A stretch of 64,000 nucleotides of DNA, taken from NCBI RefSeq assembly GCF_017591425.1, contig NW_024466607.1:13896501-13960500 (forward strand), read 5' to 3'. A program made the position numbers and the translations under genes. Of the stretch, positions 1 to 12,291 are shown one piece after another (the stretch's first letter is position 1; every line of letters begins with the position of its first letter). The notes under the pieces were generated by a model, which had not been told where the DNA came from, made no database searches, and saw nothing but the letters and a program-made list of their open reading frames with translations. The stretch is from Ochotona curzoniae. Taxonomy: Eukaryota; Chordata; Mammalia; Lagomorpha; Ochotonidae.

Positions 1-390
1 ATGCGTCTGCATGACCCACATGTCACTCGGGCTCCCACTCCCTCGGCCCAGCCAGCACACGGGCCCTCCCTGCCCGGTGGTGTCCGCACATTCGTCTGGA
101 GAAATGCAATTCAAGTTCTGTCGTAGGGGACTGGTCTGCGTGTCTTCATGCTCTAAATATTAGATTATATCAATCCAAATTGACATAATCATCTTTCATA
201 AGCTCCAGACGTGCACACACTTGAAATAGCAAAGTACTCAACATCTTTTTAAACAGTTGTAAATCAGCACAACACTCAGCATCAGGGTGGCAAAGAACAC
301 ATCCTATCTGTCATCCCAAGCTTATTCACCTTTTCCCTCATGTCTTGCAAAAACAGAAGAGATTCTGCTCTTCAATTCAGAGGATTATGG
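1..390. other. Intergenic or intronic, no gene seen
   Basis: Mixed unique sequence with no splice-bordered open frame that I recognise. If the LRRC2 first-exon call near 3.4 kb is right, this lies in the first intron of LRRC2 on the minus strand. None of the known LRRC2 leucine-rich-repeat coding exons can be seen here. Confidence 0.4.
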
Positions 391-712
391 GGCCAGCACA
401 TTGGCTCAACTGGCTAACCTTTATCTCCAAGTGCTGCAATCCCATATTGGGTATCGTTTTGTACCCCGCTTCCCTTCCAGCTCCCTCTTGTGGCCTGGGA
501 AAGCAGTCAAGGAGGGCCCAAAGCCTTGGGACCCTGCACCTATATGGGAGACCCAGAAGAAGCTACTGGTTTCTAGCTTTGGATCAGCTCAGCAACAGCC
601 ACTGAGGCCATTTGAAGAGTGAGCTGGTGAATGAAAAAAAATCTTTCTGTTTCTCCTTCTATCTGTAAATATGCCTTTCAAACAAAAATAAATAAATCTT
701 AAAAAAATTAAA
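391..712 (+). mobile_element. C-SINE, full length
   Basis: Starts with the C-SINE head 'ggccagcacattggctcaac' and runs through the 'cagctccctcttgtggcctg' core and the 'atctgtaaatatgcctttc' region to an A-rich tail with AATAAA. Diverged from the youngest copies in the window. Any protein read from it is repeat-derived. Confidence 0.85.
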
Positions 713-3180
713 ACAGGATTTAAGTCAAGTTTTCACCTGGAAGAGGCAGTTGAGGTTGCCAATGCTTGCAGTGAAAACTGGAGGCATGAGAATGGTAAGG
801 AACAGCAGGTGATGAGGTTGCTAAAGATTTACACATAACGTTCCAAGGTGCTGGGAAGCTAAGACAGCCAGACTCCTGAGTGCCAGGCACAGCCCCTGGC
901 AGCCGGAGCAGCACAGGGCCAAGGCCAGGTCCCGGCAGACAGCTGGACAAGTTTCACCAGTAGGTAGCAGCAGTCTGCATAGGGGCTGAGACCAGGAAAG
1001 GGGCTTTATCGCGGGAGTCTGTGGGCCAGCCCAGGGTGTGCAGGCCCTCCAGGCTGACTGAGATGCAGACAGGTGGCAGGGGTCAGGGACAGGCACAGGT
1101 GCTACTTCCTCAGCAGCTCAGGGGAGAGATAGTCTAACATCTGCTAGACAACACATATATCTGAAATGTCATTTCCCATGCAAAGACATTCTTTAGGACT
1201 GTCCCCACCCTACACTGCCCCAAAGCAGAACAGAGCAAGCTTCATCATTACAGGATATAGTCCAGGAAATCCTCAACACAGACCAGCAAGTACAAAATTT
1301 TTGCCCAGGTTTTCCTGGTAGTAGATGACCCATGTTCAGGGTCCCGTAGCATCTGGTCTGATTCCAGGCTATGGATCAGTATTACAAGGTGGGATGGAAG
1401 CAGCTCACCAGCCAGCCCCCCAGGACTTGAGCTGTGCTGTCCCTGAGGCCCAGAGCATCTTTCGAAGAAAATACAGGGAATGATGAGACATGTCTTCACC
1501 AGTGGCAAAGGACAGAACACAGGCCAGGGACTGCTGCCAGGCCCCTCCTCTGTGCCCAGGGGTACCAGGTGCCACAGCGTGGAAACATGGACCATCACAG
1601 ACACTGAAAGGTCAAATCCACAGTGGGAAGAAAAACACTCAAGGGAAAGCTTTTTGCTTTCACACAGAGATGGGCAAATATTTCCAGTCAAGGATGAGAT
1701 AGTCAATACTGAAGGCTTCCCAGGTCAGTGGGCAAAACCGAAGCTACTGTGTGTGCAGCTATTAATATAATCAAAGTGAAAACTCCTGGCCTGTCTCTCC
1801 CTAGTGGCCACCCTCAGGAGTGCACAGGCTTCAGGCCCAGCTCCCACCTGCCACAGACATTCTCAGGACCAGCACGGCAGGTGTCGGGGCAGAGGGCCGG
1901 AGCCTGCTGCCCCCTCCCCAGTCCAGCTGCCTCAGAGGCACTTTACAGAGCCACCTGCCTCCAAGTCAGGGGGCATGAGTAGAAAAACAGGTCCCAGGCA
2001 CTCCACTCCGCAGTCACATGCTGTGAGGGGGCACCTACTGGTTGCCCAGGGTGCTCCCTTCTGTCACCTGACAGACAGGGCTATATGGGGCACAAGTGCT
2101 ACAGGATGGATTTGGGGAGTGTGGGAGGAGGTCCACTGGAGGGAATGGCTTGGATGTTCCTTTTGAAGCTGGGCAAATGAGGCAAGAATAAGGGCAGGAG
2201 GCAAGGAGGAGGGTGGAGTAGGGCCTGGGAGAGGGGCACTGAGCTAGGCCTGACTTCCAGGCTCCCTTGCCCTAACAGCCCCAGTACCCTCCTCCTGTGG
2301 TCTACCGGCTACTCCAGGCACCCTCCGGGGTGTGAATCTCTTGTCACAAAGCCAGAGGAATTTCTAGGGACATTCACACAGTGAACAAGGAGCCCTGGTA
2401 ACTTACAAAGTCCATACAGTCCCCGCAGAGGTCAGTGTTCTGATCAACTAGGGGGACAGACCTTCAAACAGCTCCAACTGCTCAGCCCAACTCAAGAATT
2501 CTAAGACATTTGCTTCCATGGGGTCTGTCCCCAGGGAGACAGCTGATGATTATGATGGCAATTTGTTAAGCTAGAAAATCCAGGCAGGGGAGAAGTGGCA
2601 GCAGGTAGGATTAAGGCAACAGTGTCTGAGTCAGCCCCTAGGGGCTGGGATGCTGCCCCGTCGCGTGGCCTGGCCGGGTGCTCTCATAGGGACACAATGC
2701 AACAGCAGCAGCTGGCTCATGGGGTTATGACAAGGTGACGGGGAGTCACATGGGCCAGGAGCTTGAGCTAAGACCCCATGCACCTTCTGAGGCTGAGGAA
2801 AGGTCAATTATTTAAAGGAATTGATGCAGGCTCCTTGTCCCAGTCACAAACAAGACAAGAGCATCAGAATTCAGCAGCTTGGAGTGCTGAGAGCTTCAAG
2901 GCCACACAATTCTCCCCTGGCTTCAGTCACTTTCCCACCACTCCCTTGAACCTGGAGGTGCTGCGGCAAGTACTGCCTTCCAGGAAGGCGGATTTACCCT
3001 AGCAGGTGTCATTCACCCTGTCAGAGCCTCAAATAAGACACAAACAAAGTTGATTTATCTCCCTGGAACAGCACTTTGGACCATTTAGCCTTGAACTCCG
3101 CCTTAGCCTAGAGGCTGGGAGGAAGCCAACAACCCAGAGCCCCTGCCCAGCTGCTGCCCGTGTTCCTCCCCGTCCAGGTC
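713..3180. other. Non-coding stretch, no feature recognised
   Basis: About 2.5 kb of moderately GC-rich sequence without a clear repeat or an exon-like block. The open frames on both strands (for example minus 1248-1706) have no family resemblance and no consistent splice borders, so I read them as chance. By synteny this would be the 5' intron of LRRC2 on the minus strand. Confidence 0.4.
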
Positions 3181-3412
3181 TAGTTCCAGATCCACACTAT
3201 GCACCAGCTTCTAGCCCCCACCTGGCGTGGATATCGGGCGGCTGTGCACCCCAGGGGTCCAGCCAGGTTGGGCACAAACGCCAGGAGTAAGCGGCCGAGG
3301 GGTGCGCCCCGGCCGGTCCCCTGCCTCCCTCCTCCCAGGCGCGGCGGCGGCCACTCCCACCTGCTTCCCACAAGGCCCTCCACTTGGCCAGCTGGGACCG
3401 GCCGACACTCAC

Positions 3413-3650
3413 CTACCTGCCCAGCCGGCAGTGGTCTACGCTGTGATGAGGCTGTTTACATCCGCAGCCGGAAGCGCTCACACGGCCCCCAACCTCCCAG
3501 CCAGTGCGCTAACCGGCTATATTTGTAAGCCGAGAACATGATCTGGAGGACATGTGCTGATAAACTATCTATTCTCTGTGACTCAGCCACTACAGACCTG
3601 GAGGGGGCGGGGCGGCCCCGAGCCAATCCTAAACGGTGGACACACGCCTC
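3413..3650 (-). promoter_or_regulatory. LRRC2: Probable LRRC2 non-coding first exon and CpG-rich promoter
   Basis: Read on the minus strand, a GC/CpG-rich block ends at 3413 with a strong donor (TAG|GTGAGTGTCGG); an overlapping GTAGGT donor would end the exon at 3417. There is no conserved open frame, which fits a 5' UTR exon. In mammals LRRC2 lies next to TDGF1 and is transcribed away from it, so a minus-strand first exon upstream of TDGF1 is expected. The transcription start is not determined and the right edge is a guess. The coding exons of LRRC2 are outside the window. Confidence 0.4.
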
Positions 3651-4075
3651 CCGCAGGTGGCAGACCCCTTAGCCGGTCAGCGCACACCCGCCGGGCTCCC
3701 TCGGGCTGAGGAAGCTGCCCAAGTGTTGCCCGGGTTGGAAGCAGTAGTCGCCCCAGAGGCTGTCTTTTTAGTTTCCTAAGGCCATGTGAGGTTAGGCTCT
3801 CTCTAGAGAGTCTACTGACGTGATAGCTCCGTGTGGCTAAGTGGCCAGCCCTGTGACAAAGGGACATGTTTCCCTCCATTGCAACAGCTTCGACCTAACA
3901 ATGCCTTTCATCTAATAGGGACTTGATAGTATTGCAATGACAAAATCCTTTAGCTTTGAAAGGACTTCTTCATTTCATGAACGCTTGTAATTCTTAACAT
4001 TAGTTATTGACACTAACAAGTAAATGATTTAAAATTACTAGAAACTTGTGAGGCTGAAATAAATTAATCTTTGTG
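3651..4075. other. Non-coding, upstream of putative LRRC2 start
   Basis: GC-rich at the left and AT-rich at the right. No exon or repeat recognised. Confidence 0.35.

Positions 4076-4076
<1 letters not shown>

Positions 4077-4127
<51 letters not shown>
4077..4127. repeat. (TG)n microsatellite
   Basis: About 25 uninterrupted TG units directly abutting the A-tail end (here poly-T side) of a minus-strand C-SINE. A pure run of this length is likely to be length-polymorphic. Confidence 0.97.
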
Positions 4128-4129
<2 letters not shown>

Positions 4130-4246
4130 AAGATTTATCTTTATTGGAAAGGCAGATTTACAGAGAGGAGATCTTCCGTCCACTGGTTCACTCCCCAAAT
4201 GACCACAATGGCCAGAGCTGAGTTGATCTGGAGCCAGAAGCTAGGC
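4128..4246 (-). mobile_element. C-SINE, 5'-truncated
   Basis: Begins with 'taagatttatctttattgg' (inverted tail), then the 'gatcttccgtccactggttc' region. It stops after about 120 bp, before the core and head. Confidence 0.85.
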
Positions 4247-4507
4247 CCCTGAAGTGTGCTTTTTATTTCTTAGAACTATTGTTAATCTCTTTTCATAAAT
4301 AATGCAGGTGACCAAGCCACAGAAGGCAGTTCCGGTTCACCTGCCAAGTCAACACAATTTCATTTTAGAAGAGACCTAACTATGTCAAGGCTTCATCACA
4401 TTTACATATAAAATTTTCCCCAACAATGTATAGGGTTATGATCACATTGGAAGGGCATCCTACCCTTCAACAACAAAATTTAAAAGCACCAAATATAAGT
4501 ATTCGCG

Positions 4508-4655
4508 CCTGACGTGATGGCTCAACTGGCTAATCCTCCCCTTGCAAGCACCAGCATCCCATGTGGTCAGCGGTTCGTGTCCCAGCTGCTCTACTTCCCG
4601 TCCAGCTCCCTGCTTGTGGCGTGGGGAAGCGATCATAACCCTCCCCTCGTGGCCA
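4508..4655 (+). mobile_element. C-SINE, 3'-truncated
   Basis: Head 'cctgacgtgatggctcaact' and core 'cagctccctgcttgtggcgt' are present; the tail half is missing. Confidence 0.8.
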
Positions 4656-6680
4656 TGCCTAGATCATAGCCCTTCTGTTGCTTGGTTTGGAATACAACAA
4701 AAACCAAACAGAAAACGCTGATTACTAAACAGATCACCTGCTAGGTGATCTATGAGCCAGGACGCTCACAAAAGGGACAGGACTGTCCCTGATAAAAATC
4801 ATTGCTGGCACGCCTATCGAAGAGACAATATAAAATAACTCCTCAGCCCCAGACACCACAGGGTCACTTCCCAAGCCCTCCTCCATTCCCACCTGGAATC
4901 CGTGTTCCCCACTGAGACAGCAGGGTTTGGAATGCAGGCATCCATTCACCTAACCCCCACAAGGAGACCCCTGGCAAACAGACCACAGCTGCTTTTTGTG
5001 AAATTCAATGGGAGAAGACAGAAGGCCATTAACTTGTTAATGAATGAGCGTCAGTCCTGGAGCCCCCAACCCAACAGCAAACAACAAGTACCTGAGCTGA
5101 GGCACCTTTGGCTCGTCCCCCCCATTCCTCCCTCCCTCCCAAATCTTACAGGCTCCATCTGTTGGTCACTCACTTGCTTCCAGTGCATTCTGGGTCCCTG
5201 CTGACTCAACCTGGCCAAGCTACCTTGCCTGACTTGCTTGGAGGGGCAGGGGGGTGAGGGTGAGCGGAGGGGTGTCTCATTTTCACACTCTGGAAATGCA
5301 GCATTGCAGGGGGCTGGGGTCTGTTCCCAGGGCTGCCACAGAGCTGCCCCGCCTTTGAGGAAGAGACAGTGAGATCTCCCAGCGAGATAAGGTATACAGT
5401 CCACACGGTGACTTTTGTGTCTACACTGCTCGCCTCTTAGCACAGTGGGCTACAGGGGGTCCTGATGCACGCTGTACCCTACCAAGCTGCCCTGTGAATC
5501 CCCAGAACTCGATGCCCATGTGAATGTCAGAGCAGAACTTGAAGCATTACAGAGTAGTGCCCTTTGTCCCACTGCAGCTCTAAGGGTATCCTGCTCCCCA
5601 GCCAGAAAAAACAATTGGACTTCTGCCGAGCAAATGCCTGCGGGTCAGCGGCATCTCACATAGATAAACCCTGCGGCCTAAAGGACTTTGATTGGCGCTC
5701 ATCCGTGCAGCCTAAACTCGGTGAGGAGCGGGGAGTGAGACAGGGTTGTGGAAAAGCCACAAATGTGTGGAGACGACACGAAACACGAGGTCCTTTAAAG
5801 GAGATCTATGAGCAGCTCCTGACTTTGCACATGAAGACTCGGCTCAAGGACATGCCTCTCCATCTGGGACACGTGGCTTGGTGGAATTTGGGCTTAGTTC
5901 CTGGCATCCTGGGGGTGGGGGGGCAGGCCACCCTGGTGGAAACAGAGATAAAAATCCAGGAAAGCCTGTTGCCAGGGTGCTAATGACCTCCTCCTGTTTT
6001 CCCAGGGCACTCCGGCCCCCCCGGTCCCACTTTCACACCTCCCAGCCCGCCCCTCCTCTGCCCTCCCCTGGACACCTGGCGCCAGCTCTGGCTTCCTTCC
6101 AGCCTCTGCAGCTCAGGTCCGCCTGGAATGTGCACCAAATCAGAGACCCCTAAGGAGCCGCCTCCTGACCCTGACCCTGGGTCTCCACTGCTTCCCCAGT
6201 CCTCACCGACACACTTCTCCCGACTCCTCCCGTGGCCTTGGCACTCCTGTCTGGGGAAAACAAAGGTGCAAGCTCCAAGTGCTACAACAGTCAAAAATCA
6301 AACACGCAAGAGGCTCTAACACGGTGTTCCCAATGGAAGCAGTCACATCCCATGTCCTTTACACACTGACTGTTCTTTCAACGACAGTGACTTTGACTCT
6401 CGGGCAGGGGAAACAAGACTCCACCCTCGTAGCTGCTGGTCTCGGGCCCCCCACCTCCCCGCCCACCGCCGTCGGCCCTGGGGCCACACCTGGGCCTTTT
6501 AAGAAGGAAGGACCCCCCGGGAAGTCCTCAGCTCCAAGTCAAAACATCCTTTAGGACCGAGAGGCCCTGGCTGCCTGCGACTTGTGGGCTCCTGCTTCTA
6601 AGACCTTCCGGGAAAAGGACCGTTCTCATCTGGGATGTTTTTCCTTCTCCCACTTCTCACCTCAGGACACTGACGGTTAC
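4656..6680. other. TDGF1 upstream region
   Basis: Two kilobases of unique sequence without exon-like blocks, bordering the TDGF1 5' end. No TATA box is obvious near 6.65 kb. Enhancer and promoter elements of TDGF1 would be expected here, but none can be named from sequence alone. Confidence 0.4.
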
Positions 6681-6766
6681 CTTGGGGCCTGTTCGTAATG
6701 ACTGCAAGTTGAAGTCACGCCACAGCTCTCTTTCCCAAACTGCTCAAAGCCGTGGACTGAGGGAAG

Positions 6767-9683
6767 ATGGAGCGACTCCCTGCTAGGTAAGAGCTGATTT
6801 TGAACTTCGGGGTACACAAGGTCGCTGGTTCTGGAGACCAGACTGTTTCTGTCTCTCTGTTGAAATGTCTTACTCAAAGCTTCCCCCAGCGGAATGTCGC
6901 AGTTAACTCCCCACTTGCCAATGGCTTTCCTCCTTTGCAACTTGTGCAAAGACTGCTTGCTATGCCAATCAAATTAATAATCTGCTTCTGCAAAGGTTAA
7001 TAATAGCAAAATAATGCTTTTACTTATAGGCCTTTTAAGGAATTGCTTTAAAAGAAGTGTTTTCTAAAATATTGAGATGCTAGGGAATACCATACGATCA
7101 TTTTTTTAAATTCCTTAACCGAAACTGTGTATAGGAGGAAAAATATGTTACATCCGATAGAAAATCAAAGATATACACCTACTCAGAATTGGGTATGTAG
7201 GAAGCAAAGTTTGAAAAGCAAAGATGCATTTTGTGGGGAGTTGGCTGTTGTTGATTTTTCTTGGCATTTTCCATTGTGACATGAATTATTCAGCCGTCAT
7301 TAAGAACGGCAGACCTCCTTAGGGGTCTGCGGCCCTGGGCTGGCTGAAGGGCTCCCCTCTGATTTCTTCTTCCCAGACTCATCTTGATCGTGGCCATTTC
7401 CAACACACTTGAAGTGGGATGCGTTGCTGGTGAGAGACGCTTTGTTCTTTTCAACATTCACGACTTTACGGAGCCTGAAAGGGTCTTCATGAGCCGATTC
7501 TGTCATTAAGGGTCCGACCGCCATGCACTTGCACCATCTAGACCATCTCTGGGAGACCTGGCCCTCACGATGGGCAGCCATCGGTCCCAGGAGAAGGAGC
7601 CTGCCATCCGTCTCCGTCCTCTGTCTTCCCAGTTTGTGCCTTCTATGAGAATTCAGGACAGTAAGATCTACCTGCCTTTTAGGCCTTCTCTGGCCGGTCC
7701 CTCCCCTGTCGTCTAAGTGGGGCACCTGAGTCTGGAGCGGGGTGGGAAACTGATGAGATGTTTGGCTGTGAAAGTGAGACGGCCTCGTACAGCTCATGCT
7801 GGGGACAGGGCCACTGCCACCACCAGCTTGTGCACGGGTAGAAAAAGGAACTCCTCTCCAGCGTCGTATCTGCAGGGTATGCAGTTTGAAACGTGCACAG
7901 ATGCTTTGGGGAGACGGGAGTCCGAGGGCACCACCTTGGCCTTTGTTTACAGGAACTGCCCTGGGACTTTTCAGGTCCCCCGCCACCTCCTCTTCCCTTG
8001 CAGGTAGGGAGCTGAACAGAAGCTGCTGTTACAACGGCGGCACCTGCATGCTGGGGCTCTTCTGTTTCTGCCCGCCCTCCTTTTCTGGCCGCAACTGTGA
8101 GCACGACCTGCGGATCCGGCGGTAAAGCCTTTCAGAGGGAAGGCCTGGGCCAGGGTTGGAAGGATGGGTGTGGGAGGGGCTCAAAATGTGTTTGTTCTCA
8201 GGAGCTGTGGGTCTGTACCCCACGATACCTGGCTGCCCAAGAGGTGTTCCATTTGCAAATGCTGGCAAGGCGAGATGCACTGTGTGTCCCAGGCCTTTCT
8301 GCCGGGCTGCGGGAAGCAGGGTAAGCAGACGCTCCCCACTCCCCAGGCCCTTCCAGCGGCCCTGGCTGCCTGTGGGCAGCCTCCTGTGGGTCTCCCAGGC
8401 CACCCTGGACTCGGGGCTGGCAGCTAGTTCTGGTGCCTTTCAGAAGCATGAGCATGGGTCTTCCTAACAGTTTATTCTGTGGACACGGACTAAGGACGGT
8501 AAAGCAGAGAATATGTAGCACCTCAGACACCGGAATATGCTCTCTCAGGAATTCCTTAGAACAGGGGTCCAATCTGAACCCACCCAAACCATGAGGTCCA
8601 CCAGAGCACTGACTCTATCCTTGGCCTTGAGGAGCTGCTACCTGAGGGCTAGTGGGCTCCTGCACAGCCCCCGTGGTGATGGGTGTCTGAACTGTTCTTG
8701 TGATATTTGCTGACCTGGGGGAAGCAACAGAAAGTGGGGCAGACTCTGGAGGAAGTGGGTGCTCTCCCGACTGCAGCCCAGGGCTCCCCCAGATTCCACA
8801 CGCTCACTACTTATGACCTGCACAGATGTTAGAGATTGAAAGTGCTCCAGACCAGGAAACAAATGAAACTCTTCTCTGAGTACAAGATGGGGATCCTCCC
8901 GCCCTACACCAACCCAGACAGAAATTTGGTCTTTGCAAAGCACAGCCTGTAGGCCAGCCCAGCATAGGTATCTAATACCTAGGGATGAAGAGCTTAGGAT
9001 TCAGGGTCCCAGTAGTGCTGTCCCCTCCTCAGAGCCTAGTCCCCCACAAGTGAAGGCGCCACCTGCTGTGCTATCTTCCCAGATAAGAGCATACAAGGAT
9101 AAAACTTCCTAATAGTTCATTTATTTGAAAGGCAGAGTGATAGACAGACATTCCACCTGGTTCACTCCCCCAAAAGGTTATAATAGCTGAGGCTGGGCAA
9201 AGCCAGGAACTCTATCCAGAACTGTATGTGGGTACAGAAGTCCACGCACTTTGGCCACCTACTATTACTGCTTTCCCAGGCACATTAGCAAGAAGCTGGA
9301 TCTGAGGCAGAACAGCCAAGACTGTAACCATGGCTATTATGAGATGCCAGCTTGGCAAGGAATAGCTTAGTTCGCTGTGTCAAAATGCCGGCCGTGGCAA
9401 CTTTCCATGGAAGATTTTATGGAATCGGTACTGTTGAGCCCATCAGCACACTGTCCTCCAATGTGAGGTCCTGACCCTTCTTGCCACAGTGTGGGCAGTC
9501 GGACGAAGGGAAGTTGGGGTCTCTGACGACCACTGTCTGTCCCCTGCAGGAGGCCATGTGACGAATGAGCACCTCCTGGCTTCCAGGACTCCAGGATCTT
9601 CAGCACATGCCGCTTCCGCTTTAATGCTCGCTGGTACCTGCCTTGCTGTGCAGTTTCTACTGACCTACGTTGGCCTTTTTTAG
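6767..9683 (+). CDS. TDGF1: Cripto-1 (teratocarcinoma-derived growth factor 1), EGF-CFC protein
   Basis: Extracellular GPI-anchored co-receptor that lets Nodal and GDF1/3 signal through ALK4/ACVR2B; needed in gastrulation and stem cells. Coding exons: 6767-6786, 7377-7429, 7511-7660, 8004-8121, 8202-8320, 9550-9683; phase is continuous, giving 197 aa (human 188). A hydrophobic leader (about residues 6-25) is followed by a divergent N-terminal region. The EGF-like domain (about 78-112, CCYNGGTCMLG...CPPSFSGRNC) keeps Thr88, the O-fucosylation site, and an N79-R-S sequon. The six-cysteine CFC domain (about 115-150) keeps the HDTW motif used for ALK4 binding. A C-terminal hydrophobic tail (about 176-197) fits a GPI signal. 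I chose the ATG at 6767 because the codon matching the usual upstream Met is GTG here (6752). CFC1 (Cryptic) was excluded because its CFC domain is quite different. Confidence 0.93.
9110..9357 (-). mobile_element. C-SINE (old) in TDGF1 last intron
   Basis: 'tcatttatttgaaaggcaga' start and 'ctgctttcccaggcacatta' core, ending near 'gatgccagcttgg'. Strongly diverged. It lies between TDGF1 exons 5 and 6. Confidence 0.75.
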
Positions 9684-9791
9684 AAATACAACTTTAGATG
9701 TCATACAGAGTGCGATACCCTTTAAAAGTCGGCTCTGTGTGGTTTATGGGACACCGAAAGGGTTTTGAGGGGAGCTGATCAAAGTTAAGAC

Positions 9792-9797
9792 AATAAA
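9792..9797 (+). terminator. TDGF1: Candidate TDGF1 polyadenylation signal
   Basis: AATAAA 109 bases after the TDGF1 stop codon. Human TDGF1 has a longer 3' UTR, so a downstream site may also be used. Confidence 0.4.
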
Positions 9798-9799
9798 AA

Positions 9800-11984
9800 T
9801 CTGCAGAAATACTAGTTAGTCCAGCACCTACTGTGAAGTGAAACTGTTTATCTGTTATCCATGCACTAATTTCCCCATAGCATGATGCTATTATTATTTA
9901 TCGAAATTAGTCTATTACAATCATTCATAGGGGTCAGATTAGTGCTATTATTGTTATTTTAACATCAGAGATCTTATTAAGCTTTACAGCATTGCCTCTG
10001 TGGTGAGGGGGGCCTTTCAGATACCCCTAGGAAAGAACAGAAGTGGAGAGAATGGACTTCAGAGCCCACCATGTGACCTTGGACAAGCCACCTGTGCCCG
10101 AGGGGTGAAGGGAGAAGCAGAGTGGGTTAATTCACTGAAGACACGAGGATTTTAGAAACCAAGGACTCTGTATTCAGGATGCACGGATGCATGTGTCATT
10201 GGAGGCTTACCAAGAGGTTCTAGGGTTCAGAACTCCCCACAGGTGTCCATGCTGGAGCGCAGCTCACTTTGACCCCAGCATCCTGTATCGGACTCTGGGT
10301 TGTCCCCGCTGCTTCTCCTCTGATCCAGCTCCCCGCTAATGCACCTGGGACAGCAGCAGAGGATGGTCCAAGTGCTCGGGTTCCTGCCCCCTGTGGGGAG
10401 TTCCAAGCTCTTGACCTGGTCCAGCTCTGGCTGTTGCAGCCATCTGAGGGGTGAACCAGTGGATGGAAGATCAATCTCTGTGTCATTTTGCTTTTTGAAT
10501 TAATAAAGTTTGTTAAACTGAAAAGAATTCTCTGAAATCATCACGCGTACTAAGTGGAAATGACTTCAGAGCCCCTCGCTTCACAGATGATTAGGAGGAG
10601 AACCCGGAATGCTAAGTGACTTTCAGAGAAGTGGAGCCCTATCCTAAATGGGCTTCTGGGCTGTCAAGTCCCCTTGACTAGGCTATCAAAAGCCTTTGGT
10701 GGATAGGCCAGAGATAGGGCCCAGGGCAGGGACCTGCTGGCCTTGGGAGCCCCCTGAAGAGAAGGGACTCTGGATCCAACTGCCAGTGGCTGCCACATGC
10801 CAGACCTAGGGTACAGGCCACCCTGGGGCCTGCCTATGCAATTTACTTAACCGTCCCTAGGTGGCAGCATGGAGAAGGTCTTCTGGCCAGTGTCCCCCTA
10901 ACAACCATCCTGGAGGACCACAGACACCTGCTCTGCAGGTACCCAGCTGTAGCCCAGGGAACTTGAAGACGTGCCAGGGCAGATGTGGCTGGACTCAGTA
11001 CTCATCCCGAGGGTCTGGAAAGACCCCAGAAAGTCCCTTGCCCAAGATAATTTACCTGGACGTGTTGCCAGGGAATCTTGTCCTCATGTATCCCCAGAGA
11101 AGGCTATATGGAAGGCCATGGCGTACATGCTGGCACCCTAGGGGTTGTTCTCAGCCTCAAGGGCACATCTAAAGACAAAGGAGTTCGTGGTGGATTTATG
11201 CAAGGGTTGGGGAAGGTCATGCTAAGATACACACTCAGACCCTGTCAGTTTTGTGACTTACAGGCTGCGACGTCTAGTCTGGGATGAGGTCCTTGAAGAT
11301 GAACCCCCAGATCACAGCTGTTCAGCTCCTGCAGGATGCAGGCACCACTAAGAGGGCCAGGAAAGCCTGGGAGGCAACCACAGCCTTGGACAGAGCCTCC
11401 GGACTCCACCCAGGGCCACACTTCTCACAGGAGTTCACGTTCCTGGTGCAGTGTGAGCCAAGTGTGTGGGGCAGGCAGCAGGGTGCACGGGCACCCTGAG
11501 ACCTTGGTCAAGGCCAGGGCTGTCCAGCAGCTCCCTCCCAGCTCTCTGCCTTCCCTCGGGTCAGCCTTTTCTGTGCTCATGCTCGTTGTACTTTTCATCT
11601 TCCCTTCTCTAGCATGACTTGTCAAGGTGCTCTGCAAACTCCGTTGGCCCCTGCAGGATGGAAACTGTGGCTCAGCATTTTTGACTTGGCTATTCTCTGA
11701 CTCCAAAAGCCAGGATTCAGGCCTGGGGAGGGACGTGCTGGGAAAAGACAGAGGCAAAGAACTCTGCTGCGCCACCATCCCTGTGCTCCTGCTGCAGGCG
11801 CTCACGGTCAAAGTCAGCCAGAGAGGGTGGAGTAAGGGGCACAGCCCCCAGGAGTGACAGAAACAACTTCTTGAGTGGTTTACCTCTGAGAGATCAAAGT
11901 TCGCATTCACAAAGAAAACCTGTTCATCAGTTTTCAGAGCAGCCTTGTTAGTCAAAACCAAAAGTTAGAAACAACAAAACGGAA
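9800..11984. other. TDGF1-FAM240A intergenic, unique part
   Basis: Apart from one C-SINE at 10265-10510, this is unique sequence without an exon that I can support. Short frames on both strands lack splice support and known motifs. Confidence 0.4.
10265..10510 (+). mobile_element. C-SINE, 5'-truncated
   Basis: 'gatccagctccccgctaatg' core of the older subfamily, 'gtgaaccagtggatggaaga' and an 'aattaataaagttt' tail. Confidence 0.8.
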
Positions 11985-12291
11985 AGGGCCAGTGCCGTGT
12001 CTCAGCAGGCTAGCAATCCTCCACCTAAAGGGACCAGCATCCCATATGGGCAGTCCAGGCAGCTCCACTTCCCATCCAGCTCCCTGCTTGGGTTCTGGGA
12101 AAGCAGTGGAGGATGGACCAAAGCCTTGGATCTCTGCATTCACATGGGAGATCTGGAAGAAGCTCTTGGCTCCTGGTTTTGGATCAGTTCAGCTCTGGTT
12201 GTTGTGACCATTTGGTGAGTGAACCAGCAGATGGAAGGGGTGTGTATATGTTTCTCTCTATAAATTTGTCTTTGAAATAAAAATATTTCTT
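11985..12291 (+). mobile_element. C-SINE, full length
   Basis: Starts 'agggccagtgccgtgtctca' and ends in an A-rich 'aataaaaatatttctta' tail. Immediately followed by an inverted copy, giving a tail-to-tail pair. Confidence 0.88.

Noticed and set aside
7300..7986. 228-codon minus-strand frame over TDGF1 exons 2-3
   Set aside because: Antisense to verified TDGF1 exons, with no motif and no splice support.
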